Origin: CAZIQY01 sp964541605
GTDB taxonomy: Bacteria; Desulfobacterota; Syntrophia; Syntrophales; UBA2185
Length of the DNA stretch: 5,472 nt
NCBI GenBank assembly: GCA_964541605.1
Contig: CAZIQY010000134.1
Coordinates: forward strand, 1-5,472
Direction: 5' to 3'
Position numbers and translations under genes: made by a program
Shown: positions 1-5,472 of the stretch, piece by piece
Layout: the number at the start of each line of letters is the position of its first letter
Position numbering within the stretch: the first letter of the stretch is position 1
The notes under the pieces: model-generated
Databases searched by the model: none
The model's input: the letters and a program-made list of their open reading frames with translations, nothing else
Told to the model about the DNA's origin: nothing

Positions 1-43
1 TGTCGTGAATCAAGATCATTTTACGTAACCGTATTTTTGAAAT
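1..43 (+). other. Leader of hsdS, possibly including the 3' end of an upstream gene
   Basis: The window opens only 43 bases before hsdS. One frame stays open from base 1 to a TGA at 55-57 and would overlap the start of hsdS by 14 bases; another ends at a TAA at 26-28. Either could be the last codons of an upstream gene, most likely hsdM, since type I operons usually carry M, S and R together and M is absent from the window. The piece is too short to recognise, and no clear promoter or Shine-Dalgarno sequence is visible in it. Confidence 0.25.
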
Positions 44-1465
44 ATGGTACTAAGTGACCTGACGGATCAGCAGATTGAGGAATGGCCAAAGGTGATGGAC
101 GGGATAACACCGCAAAACGAACGCTCCCTCGATCATCGATACGAAGCGCTGCAAACGGCAGACCAAACGCTTGTCATGCGGATTTTGGCCGCCTTCAATC
201 CAAGAAATGCTCTGCATGTGGATATAACCAAGGCATATCTTGCCGGAATTGATGAGGAGGCACTGAAAAAGACCGATCATTTAAACAGATTGGATGCGGT
301 TCTCAAGAGCGGTCAGGCCTTCCCGAAAGAGGAATTGCGGAAGCTCATCACCCCGACCAACGGAACAATCATGATCGAGGATGACACGCGGTACAAGCTC
401 CTGACCTGCAAACTCCACGGGCAGGGTATTGTGTTCCGGGAATATGCGCTGGGCGAGGATATCAAAACCAAGAGCCAGCAGGTTGTCAAAGAAAACCAAC
501 TTCTCGTGGCCGAGATAGACGCCAAGAATGGTGGCTATGGCGTGGTTCCTCCCGACGGTGACGGTGCTATCGTCAGTTCCCATTACTTTTTATACGACAT
601 CGACACGCGTAAATTACTGCCCGAGTATCTGAGCGTCGTTCTGGGCGACAGGAGAATCGAAGAACAGGTTCGGATTTATGTCCGGGGGGCCACAAGTTAC
701 GCGGCCATCCGGGCAAATGATTTCCTAAATATCAAGATTCCATTGCCCGGTATTCCGATGCAACGTGAGATTGCCGAAAAAGTTGCAAAGTGGACACGGA
801 TCGTTGAAGGGGCGGTGAAAATCACAAACAGCTCGGAAATTGATTTCCCTGAAATTCATGGTTCTGAGAAAATCAAATTATCTTCAAAGAGTCATTTTGT
901 AATATTAGGCGGAGGAACACCAAGTAAGTCCAACCATGAATATTGGGATGGAGACATACCGTGGATATCACCAAAAGACATGAAGACTTTTTTAATATCT
1001 GATTCTCAAGATAAGATATCAAAAGAGGCAATATGTGGGTCATCATCTTCATTGATTGAGAAAGACGCGATTCTAATTGTTGTGCGGAGTGGCATTTTAA
1101 AACATACATTACCCGTTGGCATAACAATGAGAACCGTTGCAATAAATCAAGACATTAAGGCGATTATTCCCCAAAAGGATTTCCATCCTTTCTTTGTGGC
1201 TTATTATATCAAATCGATAGAGAGCGAATTCCTATCAAAGGTTCGATCTGGTCCTACTGTTGAGGGGATTGGCCTAGAATCGTTGTATTCTATTGAAATT
1301 CCACTTTTACCTCTTGAAGTTCAACAACAAATTGTTGACCAATTAGACAAAGAAATGGAAGCTATTGAGAATGTAAGATTTCTGAAAAAGCAGGTCGAGA
1401 AGCGCATAAAAAGAACACTGGCGGAAATCTGGGGAGACAAGACAGAGGAGAACTGCAATCCATGA
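44..1465 (+). CDS. hsdS: Type I restriction-modification specificity subunit (HsdS)
   Basis: This 473-residue protein is the DNA-recognition subunit of a type I restriction-modification complex; it would bind HsdM and HsdR and choose the bipartite target site. An N-terminal stretch (about 1-90) matches no part of HsdS that I recognise. A first target recognition domain follows (about 92-245), ending in the conserved segment IPLPGIPMQREIAEKV (232-247). A second domain runs from about 275 to 430 and carries the very typical signature GGGTPSKSNHEYWDGDIPW (289-307, with WISPKDM after it), ending in IPLLPLEVQQQIVDQL. A charged C-terminal helix (about 432-463) matches the spacer that contacts HsdM. 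ATG at 44 is the first possible start because in-frame stops lie at 26-28 and 38-40, but no good ribosome site precedes it, so translation may be coupled to an upstream gene. Met18 (base 95) is an alternative start. The second domain is coded by much more AT-rich DNA than the first. The stop overlaps hsdR. Confidence 0.93.
   Translation: MVLSDLTDQQIEEWPKVMDGITPQNERSLDHRYEALQTADQTLVMRILAAFNPRNALHVDITKAYLAGIDEEALKKTDHLNRLDAVLKSGQAFPKEELRKLITPTNGTIMIEDDTRYKLLTCKLHGQGIVFREYALGEDIKTKSQQVVKENQLLVAEIDAKNGGYGVVPPDGDGAIVSSHYFLYDIDTRKLLPEYLSVVLGDRRIEEQVRIYVRGATSYAAIRANDFLNIKIPLPGIPMQREIAEKVAKWTRIVEGAVKITNSSEIDFPEIHGSEKIKLSSKSHFVILGGGTPSKSNHEYWDGDIPWISPKDMKTFLISDSQDKISKEAICGSSSSLIEKDAILIVVRSGILKHTLPVGITMRTVAINQDIKAIIPQKDFHPFFVAYYIKSIESEFLSKVRSGPTVEGIGLESLYSIEIPLLPLEVQQQIVDQLDKEMEAIENVRFLKKQVEKRIKRTLAEIWGDKTEENCNP
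1445..1450 (+). promoter_or_regulatory. Ribosome binding site of hsdR inside the end of hsdS
   Basis: GAGGAG lies 11 bases before the hsdR ATG at 1462, within the last codons of hsdS. Together with the ATGA stop/start overlap (1462-1465) it supports this start and suggests that the two subunits are translationally coupled. Confidence 0.6.
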
Positions 1466-3828
1466 AAATTAACGAAGCCACATCCACCGATCTGAAGATC
1501 ATCAACGAATTGCAGAACAAGTATGGTTGGAAAATAGAAGATACTTTGCTTTATCAGCAATCATTCACACTGACCGCAGAGCAGCAGAAAACCTTCCCCG
1601 GTATCAAGAGTATCAAACCAGATATAGTCCTCACCGATCTGAATCATTTTCCCTTGGCTGTTTTTGAAAACAAGCTGGACGACGAAAAGAAGGCCCTGAA
1701 CAAACTGCGCACCCTCTATAATCAGATCCTCCGACCCCGGTTTTTATATGCCTGCTCCCCGGAGCGCATCCTCTTCTATGATACGGCATGGAAGGGCTTG
1801 GAGGCGGGAGAATTCCGCCGCGTTAATTGTTTCATGACCCTGGAGGAGATGAAGATTAAGATCGAGCAGGAAAAGAAGCGCGACAAGGAAAAAGAAATTG
1901 TCATCGACAAGACAATAGCCGGTGGCTACGATCCTGCTGCCGGAAAAGACCGTTATTTTCAGATCGAATGCATTAGAACACTCATAGAAAAATTCAGAGG
2001 GGGCAAACAAAAAATGCTGGTCCATATGGCCACGGGTCTCGGTAAAACCCGTACCGCTGTAGCTCTGGTTAAGTCCCTTCTGGATCACGGTCTCGCTCAG
2101 CGGGTGCTTTTCGTTGTGGATCGGGTCCTCCTGGCAGAGCAAGCCCTGGACGACGGCTTCAGCTTGATTAGCAATGACCATACATCCACGAGACTCAGAA
2201 CCTCCAACTTCCGGCAACAGAAAAACGTAAATATCCATGTGGTAGTCATCGACACCCTGGAAAATATCTTTCAGGACATCCCCAGCACCTTCTACGATCT
2301 GATTATCGTAGATGAGTGCCATCGGTCTATCAATGTCAACCGCAGGCTCATTTTTGATCATTTTCTCTGTCTCCGCATCGGACTAACGGCGACGCCCCGC
2401 CAGGCCATTGCCGCAAAGGGGGACAACATCTCCGAGGACGATCTGGCGATTCTTGACACCTATAAGCTCTTCGGCTGTGAAACCGGCGAGCCGGACTACG
2501 CCTTTGATCTGGAGAGAGGCATTGAGGAAGGGTTTCTTGCGCCTTACAAGCCCTACGAGATTCTTACCCACCTGACGAAGGTGGCGGAAGAAAAGGGTAT
2601 AGATTTTAGTTATGTTTTTGATCCTGATGAACGAAGGAAGATTGAGCTGGGATATACGAAAAATGTCAATCTGGAGCAGCTTGAGAAAAAGTTCCTCTCC
2701 GAAGAACGGGCGAAGCGCATAGCCGAAGAAGTACGGAAACATACCGAATACGGCGAAAAAATGATCCTCTTTGCCGCCAGCCAGGCCCATGCCTTGATGC
2801 TTGTGGAAGGGTTAAATCGAGTATTTGGTGGCAGTGACAGCAGCCCACGCTATGCCGAGGCCATCATCTCCGAAAACGGCGAATTGAATAAAACCTTTAA
2901 AACATGGTTCAAACGGCCTTATCGCAACCCCCATATTGCCGTGTCAGTTGATATTATGAGCACCGGCGTTGATATCCCGTGTGTACGTTTCATCGCCTTT
3001 GCCGCATTGACGGCGTCGGTGGGGAAATACATCCAGATGCTGGGACGCGGGACAAGACTGGACCCGAAGACGGGGAAATTCAGCTTCAAAGCGCTGGATT
3101 TCGTCGGTCTTTGCAAGCGCATGGATGACAGCGGAAAGGGATCGCCAAAATCGAATGTGAAAATCGTTGATGGCAAAGGGAAAGGTGCCGCCTGCGAAGG
3201 CGGTGGAGAAGGAACCGGCAGCGACTGGTTTATCATTGACAATCCCGACCCGGCCAAACTCATCCAGAGGGTCTGGATTCACGGCGATACCATTCAGGTC
3301 AAGGACAACATCCCCATTGACGAGGCCAGGAGAATCTTCGAGCAGGGCGCTAAAAATACAAAAGAAAAGTCTATGGTGGTCATCAAGGAAAAGGTCAACC
3401 GGGAACTGGATTATGCGCCTACGGATGATGAAATTGATGCCATACACAACTGGTCGAAAAATCCGGAAATCTATCTTGACGAAAGCCAGTTGCAGGCCAT
3501 TTATGATTTCCCACAGGGAACGATATGGGATTTCTTTCTTAACGCTTTGGGCATCCGAAAAATACCGACCCGCAGAGAGCGGATCGAACGCGGCATTGAA
3601 AGTTACTTACAAACTTATGATTTCAGCGACACACAAATCAAGACTCTCCGGAGACTGAAGGATATCTTTGCCGCCAATGTTGAGGCCCGGAAAGAGATTA
3701 CAGCCGATGATATTTTTGCCAATCCGATTTACGAACGCATCGTTGGCAACCGCGACGAGATAGACAGAAAATTCGATGGCCGTTTTTCGGAGGTTATGCG
3801 CGATATAGAGACAGTGGTTCGAAATTGA
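1462..3828 (+). CDS. hsdR: Type I restriction enzyme HsdR: nuclease and DNA translocase subunit
   Basis: This 788-residue protein would use ATP to pull DNA past the HsdM/HsdS complex and cut it at a distance when the recognition site is unmethylated. An N-terminal PD-(D/E)XK nuclease is visible as KPD (52-54) followed by FENK (Glu69, Lys71). Superfamily 2 helicase motifs follow in order: Walker A ATGLGKT (190-196), motif Ia VLFVVDR (215-221), Walker B DECH (284-287), motif III GLTATP (307-312), motif IV KMILFAAS (433-440), motif V STGVDIP (500-506) and motif VI QMLGRGTRLDP (525-535). All key residues are present, so it should be active. A glycine-rich linker (about 571-586) leads to a C-terminal region (about 680-785) resembling the EcoEI-type R C-terminal domain, which binds the methylase core. 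It is shorter than classical EcoKI HsdR (over 1100 residues) but matches compact members of this helicase family. The ATG overlaps the hsdS stop by 4 bases and has its own Shine-Dalgarno sequence. Its hsdM partner is not in view. Confidence 0.95.
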   Translation: MKINEATSTDLKIINELQNKYGWKIEDTLLYQQSFTLTAEQQKTFPGIKSIKPDIVLTDLNHFPLAVFENKLDDEKKALNKLRTLYNQILRPRFLYACSPERILFYDTAWKGLEAGEFRRVNCFMTLEEMKIKIEQEKKRDKEKEIVIDKTIAGGYDPAAGKDRYFQIECIRTLIEKFRGGKQKMLVHMATGLGKTRTAVALVKSLLDHGLAQRVLFVVDRVLLAEQALDDGFSLISNDHTSTRLRTSNFRQQKNVNIHVVVIDTLENIFQDIPSTFYDLIIVDECHRSINVNRRLIFDHFLCLRIGLTATPRQAIAAKGDNISEDDLAILDTYKLFGCETGEPDYAFDLERGIEEGFLAPYKPYEILTHLTKVAEEKGIDFSYVFDPDERRKIELGYTKNVNLEQLEKKFLSEERAKRIAEEVRKHTEYGEKMILFAASQAHALMLVEGLNRVFGGSDSSPRYAEAIISENGELNKTFKTWFKRPYRNPHIAVSVDIMSTGVDIPCVRFIAFAALTASVGKYIQMLGRGTRLDPKTGKFSFKALDFVGLCKRMDDSGKGSPKSNVKIVDGKGKGAACEGGGEGTGSDWFIIDNPDPAKLIQRVWIHGDTIQVKDNIPIDEARRIFEQGAKNTKEKSMVVIKEKVNRELDYAPTDDEIDAIHNWSKNPEIYLDESQLQAIYDFPQGTIWDFFLNALGIRKIPTRRERIERGIESYLQTYDFSDTQIKTLRRLKDIFAANVEARKEITADDIFANPIYERIVGNRDEIDRKFDGRFSEVMRDIETVVRN

Positions 3829-3838
3829 TCATACAAAC

Positions 3839-3854
3839 CAGGGGATGACCCCTG
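3839..3854 (+). other. Small GC-rich hairpin after hsdR
   Basis: CAGGGG and CCCCTG form a perfect 6-bp stem with a 4-base loop (ATGA), starting 11 bases after the hsdR stop. It is followed by TATAAATC instead of a T-run, so it is a poor intrinsic terminator. It may mark an mRNA processing or stability point, or reduce read-through into the next gene. A separate role or no role at all is equally possible. Confidence 0.35.
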
Positions 3855-3893
3855 TATAAATCAGATGGTAACCAATTGATATAACCCGTTCAT

Positions 3894-3900
3894 AGGAGGT
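3894..3900 (+). promoter_or_regulatory. Strong Shine-Dalgarno sequence for a TTG start
   Basis: AGGAGGT lies 5 bases before TTG at 3906. A near-perfect anti-16S match at good spacing decides the start of the downstream gene despite its non-ATG codon, and indicates that the gene can be translated independently of hsdR. Confidence 0.8.
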
Positions 3901-3905
3901 GTACC

Positions 3906-5003
3906 TTGGATACTGCTCTCCTGAAGAAGCATGTCAGCATTTATAAACAGAATCTTGAAAAGGACCCTGAGAAACACACGAGAGACTTGGCAGAAAGAAA
4001 GGAACGGATTGATTACTATCAGTCATGGACGAAGGATCTGATCCTTGCCATGACGGTAGAGGGCCTCTACGAATACATCTCCAAGCTTTGGGCCATGCTC
4101 ATCTGGGGAAACAAAAAATATGTCGTGGATAAAATGATTCGGGATAATAACTTTGATGCGCTGAAAAAGGAATTATCTGAACTTGTATGGGGTTCATCAC
4201 CAATAATCAAACGATGGGATAGTTTTTTGAAAAACGTAAAGGGATTTGGTCCGGCAACAATTAGCGAAATCCTGTGTTACGTCTATCCTGACAAATGCAT
4301 GCTGTGGAACCGCCGGGCCTATGTGGGTTTACATTATCTCGGTGTATCCGGGCTCCCCCGGTACAACTATCAAATGACTGGGAAGAAATATTGTGATTTG
4401 TCTGGAGAAGCACAAAAAATTGCTGAAGAAATGAGAACATCTGGTGTGGAAAACGTAAACCTCCTCACAGTTGATTACTTTATATGGGACGAGCTACAGG
4501 TCGAGGATAATCTCAGCAAGATTCACTCATCGGTAAAGAAGCCAAAGGTGGCGCCGGTTATAGAGGAAAAATTAGATGCTGAAACAGCCGTCTTTATTCA
4601 CAATGAAATCCGCGACAAGTTATCGGATATTGGTAAGTGGCTTGGTTTCAACACAGATACAGAGAAGAAAGTTGCCGAAGGATCGAAAGTAGATACAATC
4701 TGGGAAGCGACGATCGGAAATATGGGGCGGGTTATCTATATCTTTGAAGTTCAGACAAAGGGGAGTGTCGATAGTCTTATCCTCAATCTTCTCAAGGCTC
4801 TCAACAATCAGGCTGTGCAGGGCGTGGTGGCCGTTTCAGATGCAGCGCAACTTGATAAGATCAGGAAACATGCTGAACAGGTTCCCAACCTGGGATCAAA
4901 GCTGAAATACTGGGACTATAAAAAGGTGCTGGAAGTCCATGAAGCGCTTGAAATGGTGAATGAGTCAATAAACAGTCTCGGATTGGTTCTCCAAGGATTC
5001 TGA
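3906..5003 (+). CDS. Unnamed protein: helix-hairpin-helix region plus PD-(D/E)XK-like nuclease domain
   Basis: I do not recognise this 365-residue protein as a named gene. The first 100 residues look alpha-helical and charged. Residues 105-137 hold a helix-hairpin-helix-like DNA-binding segment, FLKNVKGFGPATISEIL, followed by YPDKCMLWNRRA; from memory, similar KGxGPAT...WN segments occur beside McrB-like restriction ATPases. A lysine/proline-rich linker (about 208-222) leads to a C-terminal domain that fits a PD-(D/E)XK nuclease layout: a helix with Glu234 and IGKWLGF, then VDTIW (Asp263), then a beta strand ending FEVQTKG (Glu281, Gln283, Lys285), then a helix and the strand VQGVVAVS. The usual E-x-K reads E-x-Q-x-K, a variant tolerated in some families of this fold. 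No signal peptide or membrane segment is apparent, so it is probably cytoplasmic. It lies 77 bases after hsdR on the same strand with its own ribosome site. An accessory or stand-alone defence nuclease is the inferred role; a regulator or repair factor is possible. Confidence 0.85.
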   Translation: MDTALLKKHVSIYKQNLEKDPEKHTRDLAERKERIDYYQSWTKDLILAMTVEGLYEYISKLWAMLIWGNKKYVVDKMIRDNNFDALKKELSELVWGSSPIIKRWDSFLKNVKGFGPATISEILCYVYPDKCMLWNRRAYVGLHYLGVSGLPRYNYQMTGKKYCDLSGEAQKIAEEMRTSGVENVNLLTVDYFIWDELQVEDNLSKIHSSVKKPKVAPVIEEKLDAETAVFIHNEIRDKLSDIGKWLGFNTDTEKKVAEGSKVDTIWEATIGNMGRVIYIFEVQTKGSVDSLILNLLKALNNQAVQGVVAVSDAAQLDKIRKHAEQVPNLGSKLKYWDYKKVLEVHEALEMVNESINSLGLVLQGF

Positions 5004-5072
5004 AATTGATCAGTATTATTGATTTCATTTGCAAGTCGTTATAGTCAAAATAAACATTTAAAACATCAGTTA

Positions 5073-5104
5073 TTCCAATGTTCCATTTTTATCAATAATT
5101 GGAA
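5073..5104. repeat. Weak inverted repeat TTCCAAT / ATTGGAA
   Basis: Two 7-base arms (5073-5079 and 5098-5104) are separated by 18 AT-rich bases, directly beside the strong terminator stem. It may form an alternative fold with that stem, since base 5104 is shared by both. In AT-rich DNA it could also be chance. Confidence 0.25.
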
Positions 5105-5127
5105 GGCGGATCATTTCTGATCCGCCT
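5104..5127. terminator. Stem-loop between convergent genes, probable bidirectional terminator
   Basis: AGGCGGATCA and TGATCCGCCT form a perfect 10-bp stem with loop TTTC, located 100 bases after the plus-strand gene and 12 bases beyond the stop of the minus-strand frame. Neither side has a long T-run. In the minus-strand direction the stem is followed by TTCCAATTATTG, which is the better terminator tail. Position and symmetry suit a shared terminator. The 136-bp gap it sits in (5004-5139) is AT-rich and shows no gene. Confidence 0.7.
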
Positions 5128-5139
5128 CTTGGTTAGTGA

Positions 5140-5415
5140 TTAATATACAGCTGCTTTTTTGTACTCATTTTCTTCGAACCAATCCCAGGCCCACTTAGGC
5201 AGCCAACCTTGACGCGGCTGACCGGTAATATCAACTACGAAAAGGTAATCACTTACATCCATCACTTTTCGCAGTTTGTCATACCATGTCTGCACCGAAT
5301 GATCTGTCCGAATGAACCAGTGAGACGTCAATGGGTGACACCACGAAGATGCTGAGTTTATGGTATTGTACAGATCATCATAGTTCTGTCCCGGTTTGCG
5401 AAGCTCATAGGAAAT
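5140..5415 (-). pseudogene. SinR-family/Cas2-like small protein lacking a normal start codon
   Basis: Read on the minus strand, this frame gives about 91 residues matching the pattern I know from small proteins annotated 'SinR family' (a Cas2/VapD-like ferredoxin fold, unrelated to Bacillus SinR): ISYELRKPGQNYDDLY at the N-terminus, SSWCHPL and SHWFIRT, then DYLFVVDITGQ and GWLPKWAWDW near the end. The family's biochemical function is not settled. The whole expected length is present, but the conserved N-terminal strand has no ATG, GTG or TTG before it. The frame is open up to 5442 and is closed by TAG at 5443-5445, with an in-frame ATG beyond that (5464-5466). The first usual start is TTG at 5329-5331, which would leave 63 residues and lose the first strand and helix. 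Options are a decayed gene, an ATT start at 5413-5415, or a sequence error. It is convergent with the nuclease-like gene and shares a terminator with it, so it is probably a separate transcription unit. Confidence 0.6.
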
Positions 5416-5472
5416 TGCACTACTGTCCGGAATAATGGGGAACTAAATTTTGTAACACTTTAACATATTTGA

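Noticed and set aside
281..583. Minus-strand open frame of 100 codons opposite hsdS
   Set aside because: It lies opposite the first target recognition domain and has no recognisable protein features.
1744..2361. Minus-strand open frame of 205 codons opposite hsdR
   Set aside because: It lies wholly opposite the helicase motifs of hsdR, its translation matches no known family, and the plus strand carries clear conserved motifs. It is a coding shadow.
2944..3447. Minus-strand open frame of 167 codons, with others nearby at 2383-2790 and 2919-3263
   Set aside because: All sit opposite hsdR, overlap each other in different frames, and show no domain or ribosome site.
3167..3658. Plus-strand 163-codon frame inside hsdR
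   Set aside because: It is out of frame with hsdR, rich in Arg/Ser/Lys with low complexity, and hsdR continues unbroken through the region with a sensible C-terminal domain.
3855..3885. Promoter-like boxes TATAAA (3855-3860) and TATAAC (3880-3885) before the TTG-started gene
   Set aside because: No matching -35 element lies at 16-18 bases upstream of either, and the gap is AT-rich, so I cannot support a promoter.
5004..5103. Possible small RNA or CRISPR-like repeats beside the Cas2-like gene
   Set aside because: The region is AT-rich with no regularly spaced direct repeats, and no cas1 or other cas gene is present. A Cas2-like fold alone does not indicate CRISPR.

Overview
The window is a bacterial defence-type locus from a chromosome of medium GC content. 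Nothing in it fixes the species. The protein style and mid-range GC would suit a Gram-negative anaerobe such as a Desulfobacterota/Syntrophus-like bacterium, but that is an impression and not a measurement.

Layout: bases 1-43 hold at most the last codons of an upstream gene. Bases 44-1465 encode a two-domain HsdS specificity subunit of a type I restriction-modification system. Bases 1462-3828 encode the HsdR translocase/nuclease subunit, joined to hsdS by a 4-base ATGA overlap. No hsdM methyltransferase is in the window; the expected place is upstream of base 1. A short gap with a small GC-rich hairpin leads to a TTG-started gene (3906-5003) with a near-perfect Shine-Dalgarno sequence. Its product is an unnamed 365-residue protein that appears to combine a helix-hairpin-helix DNA-binding segment with a C-terminal PD-(D/E)XK-like nuclease fold. 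A strong 10-bp stem-loop at 5104-5127 separates it from a convergent minus-strand reading frame (5140-5415) that resembles the small SinR-family/Cas2-like proteins but has no ordinary start codon and an in-frame TAG just upstream.

How it fits together: HsdS would recognise a bipartite DNA site through two target recognition domains, and HsdR would translocate and cut unmodified DNA when complexed with HsdS and the unseen HsdM. The HhH-nuclease protein is on the same strand just downstream and is a candidate accessory or independent defence nuclease. The second target recognition domain of HsdS is strikingly AT-rich (about 36% GC against about 52% for the first, counted by hand), as expected if the specificity domain was exchanged by recombination. 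The most novel items are the HhH-nuclease protein and the start-less SinR-like gene; the type I genes themselves look conventional and intact.
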